64,000 bases of DNA from positions 2,313,728 through 2,377,727 of the forward strand of contig NW_020947238.1 of assembly GCF_900497805.2 (NCBI RefSeq), written 5' to 3'. Origin of the DNA: Vombatus ursinus. Taxonomy: Eukaryota; Chordata; Mammalia; Diprotodontia; Vombatidae. A program made the translations under genes and the position numbers. The notes beneath the pieces were generated by a model. It had not been told where the DNA came from. It worked only from the letters and a program-made list of their open reading frames with translations, and ran no database searches. Each line of letters begins with the position of its first letter. Within the stretch, counting starts at the first letter, position 1. Positions 49,039 through 60,162 of this stretch are shown here, piece by piece.

Positions 49039-49849
49039 AGCTCACAAACTGTAGTCATTCTATCTTTCCCTCTGCCATACAACTCAGTTCTTCATCCTCT
49101 CTGTGATTTTCAGTCCTTTCACCTTTCAGGTCTTTCTCAAGTCATAATCCTTGCATTGGCTATACTCAGTACCTTCCCTATATTGACTGATTAGTGAACT
49201 AGTTCAACTGTACACTATACTTTTCTTTCTTAACCATGCCAAATGCTTCAACTCAAGTGAAGTCAAAAAACTTATTTCCCTTTCTCTATCCTCTTGTCTT
49301 TAAGGTTATTTTACTTGGAGTCTCTTTTATGGTTTTTTTGAAAAAAAATTATTTTTTTCTGTCTGTGGACATTAGAAGTCAGATGGGAACAGTTAAAAAT
49401 TGTAACTATATCTTGTCTCTGAAACATGACAATGAATTATCTGGTGTTTTTCTCATTTGTAAAATAAGGATAATAATATCTATAGCACTTATAATATTTT
49501 GTAATGATCGAAAACATAAGTAAGCAATGATTTTAATTGAAAAATTTGATGGACATTTCTCATGCTTCATCATTCTTGATTTTTCTGGATCATTTAGAAC
49601 TGCTTACCATTCTGCCTGCCTCTATGTGTTTTTGTGACATTGCTCTCTCTTACTATCATTTTCAGTATTTGATTACTCCTTTTTGGTGTCTTCTGCTTGT
49701 ACAATAACTATACAATATGCTCTTAACTTAATGAATCCAATAAGAATATGTCCTAGACATTTTCTTTCCTTTATATTCTCTTGAATTTATTACCTCAGTA
49801 GCTACCCTGGATTAAATGATCACAATTATGGAGATGACTCATTACCTAC

Positions 49850-49990
49850 AGATTTTATATGTGTATACACATATAAATACATATAAATATATACACACAT
49901 ATATGATATATAAATGTATACATATATGTATATATATAATTATGTCTAGATACATATCTATTTACACACACATACACCCAGACACACATA
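49850..49990. repeat. TATACA/ATATAT-rich simple sequence
   Basis: Imperfect TATACA, ATAAATA and CACACA units. Confidence 0.85.
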
Positions 49991-51410
49991 TGTAGGCCCA
50001 GCCCTCTTCTCTCTTCAGCTTTATTTCAAAATCACTACCTGCTGATTGTGCTTTTTAAAATGGATGTCCCATAGACAACTCTCATCCAACATATTTAAAT
50101 TAGAACTCAATCTGTGCCCAAAAACAATGATGGTTGAGTTCTACAAAATTTTTTGACGCTTCTGTTATTTATTATGGTGACTTGCTGGATATATTAGAAA
50201 GTTTCTGATGTAAAATTCAGGATACTATATAATGATTCTCCAGGTATTCAACATAGGCTAAAATTTTGCAACCTATAATAAGTGCAATACAGATTCCACT
50301 ACTTCTAACATCTCTACCATATCAAATCTGAATAAAACAGCTCTGGACTCCTTCAATATAACTCTTCCATAATGTCTAATGGCAATGATTTGGTATTGAA
50401 TTTTCATTTTGTCCTCAAAGTGAAGCAAAATAAACTATAAAATAAACACAAAATAAACTATCCTCCCCAAAATTTCCTAGATGTAATATTATATCATAAT
50501 AAAATACATAATAATAATGTTTAAAAATGACACCATGCTAAATGTTTATAATATCAAAATTGCATGGAATTAAAAGATTTCAAAATAAAGAATTCTAGAA
50601 AAAATCAATGTATTAACATTTATTTAGTGACATCTATGTGCCATTCAGTGTGCAGAGTAAATAAAAATCTAAGAATAGGATAATTTACCTATCATCACTG
50701 TCATTCTGTCTACTACTATAACTGTCTCAATGATACTTTTCATAAACCTAAAGAATATGAGTTTCTATACCAACACTTTTATTCAATTGCAAAAAAGTAG
50801 TTATGTTATCCATCTGAATGGTAGCTTGAGGAACATTAAATATAAAAAGACAATAACAGAGTAGCAGATTGTCTAAGCACTATGTCTTTCTGAATCACAT
50901 CAAATAAAGTGAGAAGAATGAGATCATTATTATTGACAATACAATTTTTTAAAATAAAATTATGATGACAATTGTAATTATAATTATTGTTGTTAGAATG
51001 CTAAATTATAATTAGATATTTATATGGAAGCTGTTCCCTATTTAAACATACTAGTAACACTTTATGAAAAGCAGAAATGTCATTTTTTTATTCATATTGT
51101 TGGTGTATTAGCTGCTTTGTTGAAATTTACTTCCACTTTCCTTTGTATTCTCTATTAAGAAGAGATGACTCATTGGTTGTAATAGGGATGATACAATTGG
51201 AAATGAAAGTGTTATAAAAATAAAAGTTAAAAATGTTTTATATAAATAACCTTAAAAAAGATTTTTACTAAAATAGTTTTCTTGACCATTCAAACCTCTC
51301 TGAAGAGTCCTTACAGTTGTTTCTATTGTTTCTTGAAGTAGCATTATTGCTGAAGTATTTAAGTCTCTCTTCTGAGGTTTTCAGATCACTTTCTTTTACA
51401 GACCTCTTTT

Positions 51411-52335
51411 CTACTCTTGGCATTTCTCCTGGAGTTGCCAGGCAGCAGACACCACATTGACTGTTTCTCTGCCCTTTCTGAAGCTACGCTGGCTCTTGGG
51501 TAGATGACCATCTTTCATATGAATGATCAGCCTTTGCAGAAGGACTCTGTCAAGAATCTTGCTGTTAATGACTGAATGGGAGACCTCACTGTGATTGTCA
51601 CAGGACAACCTATTTCTCTTTCCTTTATAGGGATGGACAATGGAGACATCCTTGAACTCCTGGGAGAATAAACTCCTCTTGATATATAACCTATATTACA
51701 GTCAGATTTTGTATGAGCAGTGGATCCTCTGCTTTGTAAATCTCAGCTGGCATAGCATCAGCACCAGGCACTTTGTCAAAAGAAAGTAGTCTAATGGAAT
51801 TAAAAATGTCTTCATCAGTTGAAAGTTTGGCTAGAAAGGAATTGTCTTCAAACTGAGGTATATAGTCATTGGCTTCAGTATTGGTTGATGATGTCTGTTG
51901 AGAATGCTATAGAAGTGTTTAGCCTATATCTCCAGTTTCATCTCCTCATCACTAATTAATGTGGTTCCATCATTGCTGAGTAGCTGAGATGCACCTTAGG
52001 TCTTTGGTTCATAAATAGACTTCAGGGCATCATAAAAGTGCTTTGGATTGTTACTATAGGCATAAAACTAAATTACTCTGCCTTCTTACTAATTCTTTGC
52101 TTGCTCTTTACTTTTGATGAAGTTAAACACTGCCTTAGAGACTGATGAACTACCCTGTGGGTAAACTCTGTGGAGTTCTGTTTTTTATGGTTAGAAGGAT
52201 AAATCTATGATTGGTTCAGCTTTCTGCATCAAACATTGCCTTCATTACTCTCACACTCTGAATTCCTCTTCTCCTTACAATGACAGTCTATTAAATGCCA
52301 ATGTTTGTTGTTTACCATGGCAGGTGGATATCCTA
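51411..52335 (-). mobile_element. RTE-clade LINE fragment, minus strand (endonuclease end to RT start)
   Basis: From right to left the minus strand encodes NNKHWHLIDCHCKEKRNSE (end of the endonuclease), a decayed linker, a GADAMPAEIY-like area (about 51750), SSRMSPLSIPIKE, then CDNHSEVSHSVINSKILDRV, LLQRLIIHMKDGHLPKSQRS and TVNVVSAAWQLQEKCQE. These follow RTE RT blocks (CDNHRGISLLSIAGKILARV; ESQCGFRAGRGTVDMIFAAR). Homology stops at 51411, before the catalytic part of RT. Frameshifts and stops are present. Confidence 0.82.
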
Positions 52336-52439
52336 CCTGTGTCTGAAACACATAAAAATGTACAAAAACTTTTGTGAAAATGATTCTACTCACAATCAAT
52401 ACATGGCATGTGTGCACACTTATGAACAACATTAAATCC

Positions 52440-53110
52440 AGTAGACCTGAAAAATGAACATCTAGAGAACTCAGCAGCTATCATATCCAAATAGCAGCTT
52501 TGAGTCAACCAAGGCTGGCAAATGAACATCAGCTTATTAAAGTTGGAAATGAATACATGTTTTTGTTTTCCCTTGGAGTGGTCACCATGATGAGGATTGC
52601 TGTGAAGTTGGTGTATGTTTCACAATCAAATCCCAGTCTAGTCAGGAAGCTTGTATGCTTCCCAAAACAAGTGAACTACAGGCTCATGACAATGCAATTG
52701 CCACTTGCAGGAAAGAGTCAACACAGTGCCATCAGTGTATATGCTTCTACCATGCTGAACCCTGATGAGATCAAAGAAAAATTTTATGTAAACCTGGATA
52801 TCCTCATCATAAATGTGCTGAAAGAGGACAGCTTGTTATTCTGTATGACTTTAACATCAGAATAGGCACAGTCTGTCAGATATGTTGGGGAGTCCTTGGG
52901 AGGAATGGTGCCAGAAACAGCAACATCAATGGACACTTACTGCTAAAGATTTGTTCATCTTATCATCTTCTCATTAACAATACTGTCTTCAATTTACTTA
53001 AATGAAATAAAACTTCATGGATGCACCGTCACAGCAAACATTGGCATTTAATTGATTATGTCATTACCAGGAACATATATATCTAATGTGTCAGATTTGA
53101 GGTTGAAACC
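52440..53110 (+). mobile_element. RTE-clade LINE fragment, plus strand (endonuclease domain)
   Basis: Reads ELSSYHIQIAALSQPRLANE, then SNPSLVRKLVCFPKQVNYRL, MTMQLPLAGKSQHSAISVYA and TMLNPDEIKEKFYVNLDILI, then INNTVFNLLK and SKHWHLIDYVITRN. This follows the RTE endonuclease (IAALSETRLADEGQL; LMTMQLPLANKRQATIISAY; NPDEIKEKFYEDL; KHWHLIDYVI). Residues 42-121 are one long open stretch, the best-kept coding sequence in the window that is not L1. It faces the minus-strand fragment beside it. Confidence 0.85.
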
Positions 53111-54589
53111 TAGTTCATTTAACTCAAACAATAGTTCTTTTTCTAGGATAAACCACAACACCTTTTTTTTGTCTGTATACTAATTTCTAATGCTTTTTAA
53201 ATGCTTTTCTGAATTATTTTTATTTAAAAAATATTAAATTCATATTATTTTCATTCATATTATCTATGAATCCCATAATAAATAGGATAAAGGAATAAAT
53301 AACTATTGTGGGCTTACTTTTTGTTCTTTCTCTAAAATATGTCACTTTCTCAGAATTTAATAAATAAAATGTATGTATAGGTTTAATAAAAATATATATG
53401 TTTAAAGTTGCAAATTATTACTTTGTCACATTCCCAAGTTGATTTCCAACTATGAAAATCAGCTCTTCTCTGTCATTTTCTTTTGAAATTTACTTATAAC
53501 TTTGGACGTTATTTTACAAGTGACTTTTCCCAAGATTACTTTGACAGTTCCTTGTTACTCTATTTGCATTATACACAACTCATGCCAAGTATTTCTTAAA
53601 ATTTCTAATTGAGTTTCTTAATTGGGTTTAAGGATTTAACTAAATAAGTGAAGAAGTGCCATGCTAAACTAGTTCAATTACACATCATGTTTTGTCTACA
53701 AGTGTTCTCTCCTTGGTTATTCCATCCATGATTTATTCTAATAGGTAGTCATTGATATGTCATGCACCTTTTTTATCCTCAAGAGTTGTTCATTATGTAG
53801 GATAATTCAATCTCTCATTGATATACTAAACAATTACATGTGGAATGAATGAATGGGAACAAATTTATTAAATGTATTCTTAGGCAAAACACTGGACAAG
53901 ATATTGATATCCATCCTTTAACTTAATCAAAAAGTAAAACATGTCACCACATAGTTCTTTTATCTCTCACCTGGCCAACTATTACCTTCTTACCATATTC
54001 CCTGATTTTGCCTTACCTTCTCCCAGTACATTCTCCATTTTGCAACCAAACATACCTCTTTTTTTCTCAGAAGTCACTGGTATAATTATAGAAATGAGCA
54101 AAAAGTTTTTAAACACTTTCAATTTTTTACCTGATTACAATGTAGTCAAAGATCATCATTCCATATTTCAAAATCTTCAACAGACATCTTACCCATTTTA
54201 TCACTTCTTCCTATATTCTAGTCTAATGATCTCAAAACTTTTCAAGCATGATAATCCTTTTCTTAAAATATTAAAACTTTTAAGGCCCTTGTGTGAAAGT
54301 AGTCAGGATTCATTATATATGCTAAATGAGAGACAATGTGATGACCAAACATTACCCTAAGAAGCTAATATAATCTCTTTGATGGTGGGTCAAGTTTTTT
54401 AGTCTGTCTTTATATATCCATTGGTTTTCACTTAGTAGTTACTTAGTAAATGCTTATGAAAATGTACTGTTGTTGAATCATAATTTTAAATGAATATATT
54501 TTATTAATTACCATAGAACTTATATTTATTTGCAAATTATTAATAAACATATGCCCAAGTGAGACCTATTATTCATTCACAGGCTCAGA
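53111..54589. other. No gene or clear repeat seen
   Basis: AT-rich sequence. A 139-codon frame at 53941-54360 has no recognisable domain and ordinary AT-rich composition. A weak L2-like tail lies near 54420-54460. Confidence 0.45.
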
Positions 54590-54950
54590 TAACTTCAGAG
54601 ATGAATGACATATAAGCAGACATTTCTTACAAGCTATTCTAAAAAAAATATCCTTTCTACAACATAGAATCAATATAATGATCATCCAGTTTTTACTTAA
54701 AGACTTCCAATGAGGAGAAATGTGGTATTTCCCAAGAGAAATCTTTCCACTTCTGAATATTGCTGTTAGCAAAAGTTTCTTTACATCAGGCTTAAGTTTT
54801 CCTTATTGCTCCTTCCACCCATTATTCCTAGTTTGGGCCTATGAAGCAAAACAGAACTAGTCCAATAATCCTTCCTTGTGATCACCCTTCATATTCTTGA
54901 AGGCATACAGCCCTTCAGTTTCATTATATTTGGTTTCATTCATAGATGTT
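54590..54950 (-). mobile_element. L3/CR1-clade LINE 3' part, minus strand
   Basis: On the shown strand: TTTACTTAAAGACTTCCAAT, TTTCTTTACATCAGGCTTAA and CCACCCATTATTCCTAGTTT, then CACCCTTCATATTCTTGAAG. In reverse they follow the CR1/L3 order (CTTCAAGTATTTGAAGGG ... AACAAGGAACTTCCT-like). Decayed. The family is from memory. Confidence 0.6.
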
Positions 54951-54983
54951 CGTACTCTTCTAAAAATTCTTCAGGGGGCAGAG

Positions 54984-54993
54984 CCAAGATGGT
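54984..54993 (+). promoter_or_regulatory. YY1-type motif at HAL1 5' end
   Basis: CCAAGATGGT 10 nt into the element, a one-base variant of the motif in the other copies. Confidence 0.45.
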
Positions 54994-57093
54994 GAAGTAA
55001 AAGCAGTGACTTCCTTGAGCTCTCCCCCAGACTCCACCAAATACCTATAAATTGGCTCTAAACAAATTATAATGCAGTGGAACCCACAAAAACACAGAGT
55101 AAAACAAATTTCCAACCCAAAACAACCTGGATGGTTGATCAGAAAGATATATCACACTGGGCAGGGAAAGGAACACAGATTGGCTTGGGTACACAGGCAA
55201 AATAGTCTCAGGAAACTTGGAGCAGCCTTCAAGGACAGAATCAAGGGCAGCTGTGGTGGTTTCCAGACTTCTCAACCCACAAATGCCAAAGAAAACTTAG
55301 AAAGTCAGTAGGAAAAGTCTGTGACTGTGGTGAGAGAGAAACTTGGTCCCAGTCCCAGGCCCTGGGCTTGCCCTGGTGTGATGGCTGCTTCCAGAGCTTC
55401 TGGCCCACCAACTAAGGGGTAATCAAATGGCAGATCAGAGGGGAATTAAAACATCTCTTTGTTGCTGCTGAGGGAAGATTCTCTCACTTCGCCCATGCTT
55501 GGATCTGGGTAACAGTTCTGGGTGGCAATCTGGGAGCTAAGAGGAGTGCTGCTGTGGTGAAACTTGTAGTGGTGGTGGAGATGAAATCCTCCTTACAGTT
55601 CTAAGGCAGAAAAGAGTGCTTGTGGTCACTCATAGACCAGAGCACAGGCCAGGAAAGGAGTAAACACCTTGCCCTTATCATACAACCTTGGAAGAACTGA
55701 AAATTTAAAGGCTCCTAGAAGTTTCTCTGAAAATAGCTACACAAAACCCCTGAAGCTTGGGACAGTACATTCTCCACATTGGAAGCAGACACCTATCTTA
55801 ACAAAGAGTTTGTAATTCAAGTAAATGCCTGGGATCATGAGCAAAGTAGGCAAAAAACTCAGAACATAGAATCTTTCTTTGGTGACAAAGAATATCAAAA
55901 CATACAACCACAAGAGGACAACAAAGTCAAAGCTCCTACATACAAAGCCTCCAAAAAAAAAAAAAAATAGGAATCAGTTCCAGGCCATGGAAGAGCTCAA
56001 AAAGGATTTTGAGAAGCAAGTAAGAGAAGTAGAGGAAAAACTGGGAAGAGAAATGAGAATGATGCAAGAAAATTATGAAAAACAAGTCAACAGCTTGCTA
56101 AAGGTGACCCAAAAAAACACTGAAGAAAATAACATCTTAAAAAATAGCCTAACCCAAATGGCAAAAGAGGACCAAAAAGCTAATGAGGATAAGAATGCCT
56201 TAAAAAGCAAAATTGGCCAGATGGAAAAAGAAGTTCAAAAACTTACTGAAGAAAATACTTCCTTAAAAATTAGAAAGGAGCCATTGGAAGCTAGTGATTT
56301 TATGACAAAGCAAAACACTGCTGGGGGGTGTGGGCAGTGCCAAGATGGCAGAATGAAAGCAGTGACTTGCTTGAGCTTTCCCACAAACCCCTCCAAATAC
56401 TTGTAAAAAATTGGCTCTAAACAAATTCTATAGCAGCGGAACCCATAAAAAGACAGAATGAAACAAATTTCCAGCCCAAGACAGCCTGGATGGTTGATCA
56501 GAAAGGGATACCGTGCCGGGCAGGTAGAGGAGTGCAGTTTGGCATGGATGGGCAGGGCACAGCGAACCTGGAGCAGGCCTCAGAGGACTGAATCACTGGC
56601 AGTTGTGGCGGTTTCCAGACTTCTCAACCCACAAACACCAAAGACAACTTAGAAGGTCAGTGGGAAAAGTCTGTGACTGCAGTAAGAGAGAAGCCCAAGT
56701 GCAGCCCCCGGGCAATGGCTGCCTCCTGAACTTCCAGCCCACAGATTGAGGGGGAAAAGAGCAGCTGATCAGAGGCAAATTGCAGGGATCTCTTTGCCAG
56801 TGCTGAGGCAGGAATCGCTTGCTTTGCCTGTGCTTGGATCTTCTTCACAGTTCTGAGGGGTGGTCCTGGGGTGAGGAGAAGTGCTGACGTGGTGGAGCTT
56901 GTTGTGGTGGGGGAGAGGAAACACCTCGTCCCTTATCATACCACCTTGGAGGAACTGAAAATTTGCAGGTCCCTCGAAGTATCTCTGAAAACAGCTGTAC
57001 AACCCCCCAAAGCTTGGGACAGTACATTCTCCACATTGTAAGCAGACTTTTAACTTAACAAAGAGTTTAAAACTCAAGTAATTGGCCAGGATC

Positions 57094-58250
57094 ATGAGTA
57101 AGCAGCACAAAAAGAGTCAGACTATATGATATTACTTTTGTGACAAAGAAGATCAAAACATACAACCAGAAGATGACAACAAAGTCAAAGCTCCTACATC
57201 CAAAGCCTCCAAGAAAAATATGAATCAGTCCCAGGCCTTGGAAGAGCTGAAAGGGATTCTGAGAAGCAAGTAAGAGAAGTAGAGGAAAAACTGGGAAGAG
57301 AAATGAGAGTAATGCAAGAAAATCATGAAAAACAAGTCAATAGCTTGCTAAAAGAGACCCAAAAAAATACTGAAGAAAATAACACCTTAAAAAATAGCCT
57401 AACCCAAATGGCAAAAAAGGTCCAAAAAGGCAACGAGGAGAAGAATGCCCTAAAAAGCAAAATCGGCCAAATGGAAAAGGAAGTACAAAATCTTATTGAA
57501 GAAAATACTTCCTTAAATTTTAGAATAGTATAATTGGAAGCTAGTGACTTTATGAGAAATCAACACACTGTAAAACAAATCCAAAAGAATGAAAAATTAG
57601 AAAAAAATGTGANNNNNNNNNNNNNNNNNNNNNNNNNNNNNNNNNNNNNNNNNNNNNNNNNNNNNNNNNNNNNNNNNNNNNNNNNNNNNNNNNNNNNNNN
57701 NNNNNNNNNNNNCTGACCTGGAAAATAGATCCAGGACAGAAAATTTAAATTATTGAACTATCTGAAAGCCATGATCAATAAAAGAGCCTAGACTTCATCC
57801 TTCAAGAAATTATCAAGGAAAAGTGCCCTAATATTGTAGAACCAGGGGGCAAAATAAAAATTGAAACAATTCACTGATCTCCTCCTGAAAGAGATCTCCA
57901 AAGGAAAACCCCTAGCAATATTGTACCCAAATTCCAGAGTTGCCAGGTCAAGGAGAAAATATCGCAAGCAGTCAGAAAGAAACAATTCAAGTATTGTGGA
58001 AAAACAATCAGGATAACACAAGATTAGCACCTTCTACATTAAGGCACCGCAGGGCATGGCATATAATATTCTGGAGGGCAAAGGAGATAGGATTACAACC
58101 AAGAATCACCTACCCAGCAAAACTGAGTAAAATCCTTCAGGGGAAAAATGGTTATTCAGTGAAATAGAGGACTTTCAAGCATTCTTGATCAAAAGACTAG
58201 AGTTGAATAGAAAATTTGATTTTCAAATACAAGACTCGAGTACCACATGA
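57094..58250 (+). pseudogene. L1-type ORF1 of the nested HAL1, disabled, with gap
   Basis: Start at 57094 (MSKQHKKSQTI-type N-terminus, decayed). The coiled coil from 57303 reads MRVMQENHEKQVNSLLKETQ, then TQMAKKVQKGNEEKNALKSK and MEASDFMRNQHTVKQIQKNE up to the gap at 57613. After the gap the RRM is broken (57721-57880). The C-terminal domain, frame from 57940, has NNQDNTRLAPSTLRHRRAWH and GLQPRITYPAKLSKILQGKN. Stop TGA at 58248-58250. Confidence 0.85.
57613..57712. other. Assembly gap (100 N) inside HAL1 ORF1
   Basis: Exactly 100 N. Alignment to the other ORF1 copies shows the flanks (AAAAAATGTGA and CTGACCTGGAAAAT) should be separated by only about 21 nt, so this is a default-size gap. Confidence 0.97.
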
Positions 58251-58381
58251 AGAGGTAAACAGGAAAGAGAAACCATAAGAGACTATTAAGGTTGAACTTT
58301 TTACATTCCTGAATGGAAAGATGATATTTATAATTCATGAGACTTTTGTCAATATTAGGGAAGTTAGAGGGGAAAAAATTA

Positions 58382-58393
58382 TATGTATGTATG

Positions 58394-58433
<40 letters not shown>

Positions 58434-58456
58434 AGAGAGAGAGAGAGAGACAGATA
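58382..58456. repeat. (ATGT)n-(TA)n-(GA)n microsatellite in HAL1
   Basis: ATGT units, then a TA run, then GAGA/GATA units, at the recurrent spot behind ORF1. Confidence 0.95.
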
Positions 58457-60084
58457 GATTGGTAGGGGGCACAGGGTGAGTTGAAGATGAAGGGGTCATA
58501 TCAGAAGAATAAAATTAAGGGGTGAGAGAGGATTATGCTAGGAGAAGGAGAAAGGGAGAGGTAGAAAGGGGTAAATTATCTCACAAAAAAAAAACAGAAG
58601 AAAAGGCTCTTACAGTGGAGGGGAAACAGGGAAAGGTGAGAGGGAATGAGTGAATCTTATTCTCATAGGATTTGACTTGAGGAGGGAATGACATACACAC
58701 TCAGTTGGGTATGGAAATCTGTCTTACCCTACAGGAAAATGGGGGGGAGGGAAGAAGAGAGTAGGGGGATGATAGAGAGGAGGGTAGATTGGGAAAATGG
58801 GTTATCAGAAAGAAATACTTCTGAGGAGGGACAGCGTCAAAAGAAAGAATAGAATAAATGGGGGGGGCAGGATAGGATTAAGGGAAACAGAGTTAGCTTT
58901 TCAAAGCATGTTTACTATGGAAGTGTTTTGCATAACTGCACATGTATAACCTGTATAGAGTTGTTTGCCTTTTTAATGAGGGTAGATGGGAAGAGAAGAA
59001 GGGAGAAAATTAGGAACCCAAAGTTTTAAAATCTCATGCTCAAAAAAAATGTTTTCACATGCAACTGGGAAATAAGAAATACAGGAAATGGGGTACAGAA
59101 ATCTATCCTGCCCTACAGGAAAATAGAAGGGGAAGAGGATAAGAGAAGGGAGGGGAAAGATAGAAGGGAAGGTAGACTAGGGGAATGGGTATTCTGAATG
59201 CATGGCATCTTGGGGTGGGGGGCCAGGCAAAATGTGGTGAAAATTTGGAACTCAAAATCTTGTGGAAGTAAATGTTGAAAACTAAAAATAAATAAATTTA
59301 TTAATAAAAAAAACTTAAAAAATAAGAGAAATCAAAACACTGTAAAACAAAACCAAAAGAATGATAAAAAATAGGAAATAATATGAAATATCTTATTCAA
59401 AAAACAATTGACCTGGAAAATAGGTCCAGGAGAGAGAATTTAAAAATTATTGGACTATCTGAAAGCCATGATCAAAAAAAGAGCCTAGCCATCATCTTTC
59501 ACGAAATTATCAAGGAAAACTGCCTTGATATTTTAGAACCAGAGGGCAAAATAGAAATTGAAAGAGTCCACTGAACCCCTCCTGAAAGACATCCCCAAAG
59601 AAAAACTGCTAGGAATATTACAGCCAAATCCCAGAGTTCTCAGATGAAGGAGAAAATATTGTTAGCAGCTAGAAAGAAACAATTAATGTATTGTGGAAAC
59701 ACATTCAGTATAACACAATATTTAGCAGCTTCTAGTATAAGTGACCGCATGGCTTGGAATATAATATTCTGGAAGGGAAAGGAGATAGGATTACAACCAA
59801 GAATCACCTACCCAGCAAAACTGCATATAATCCTTCAGGGGGAAAAATGGGCATTTAGTGAAATAGAGGACTTTCAAGCATGCTTGATGAGAACACCAGA
59901 GCTCAATAGAAAATTTGACTTTCAAATATAAGACTCAAGTGAAACATGAAGAGGTAAACAGGAAAGAGAAATCATAAGAGACTTTTTAAGGTTGAACTGT
60001 TTACATTCCTTCATGGAAGGATGATATTTGTAACCCATGAGCCCTTTGTCAGTATTCGAGTAGTTGGAAAGAAAAATTATATGT

Positions 60085-60102
60085 ATGTTTGTGTGTGTGT
60101 AT

Positions 60103-60147
<45 letters not shown>

Positions 60148-60162
60148 GAGAGAGAGAGAGAG
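60085..60162. repeat. (GT)n-(GA)n microsatellite in HAL1
   Basis: A short GT run followed by about 28 GA units with two interruptions, at the recurrent spot behind ORF1. Confidence 0.95.

Larger units (their letters stand above)
48753..51410. other. No gene; AT-rich, with a palindrome and TA/CA simple sequence
   Basis: Holds the 34-bp-arm palindrome at 48959-49038, an (AAAC)n run at about 48908-48930 and a TATACA-rich tract at about 49850-49990. TTTATTTAGTGACATCTATG near 50618 resembles a SINE/L2 tail complement, too short to call. No reading frame of note. Confidence 0.5.
56321..59328 (+). mobile_element. HAL1-type element, plus strand, nested full-length copy
   Basis: Inserted in ORF1 of the HAL1 that starts at 54975. 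AAAGCAAAACACTG at 56307-56320 and AAATCAAAACACTG at 59329-59342 are the target-site duplication (13 of 14). Order: 5' UTR with start motif at 56340-56350, ORF1 57094-58250 with a 100-N gap, TA/GA microsatellite about 58382-58456, two-module 3' UTR, tail at about 59280-59328. No ORF2 is present. Confidence 0.93.
55837..59949 (+). pseudogene. L1-type ORF1 of HAL1, interrupted by the nested element
   Basis: N-terminal part 55837-56320 starts in GGGATCATGAGC and reads QNIESFFGDKEYQNIQ, then (55879 frame) QAMEELKKDFEKQVREVEEK, MQENYEKQVNSLLKVTQKNT and KEDQKANEDKNALKSKIGQM, the longest coiled-coil stretch in the window (175 codons open). The C-terminal part 59329-59949 reads DLENRSRRENLKIIGLSESH and DILEPEGKIEIERVH (RRM), then from 59644 KILLAARKKQLMYCGNTFSI, AWNIIFWKGKEIGLQPRITY and AFSEIEDFQACLMRTPELNR. 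Stop TGA at 59947-59949. A poly-A slip near 55965 and stops between blocks disable it. Confidence 0.87.

Noticed and set aside
53941-54360. 139-codon open frame
   Set aside because: No signal peptide, motif or repeat similarity, and composition is like the surrounding AT-rich sequence. A frame this long is possible by chance in 64 kb.
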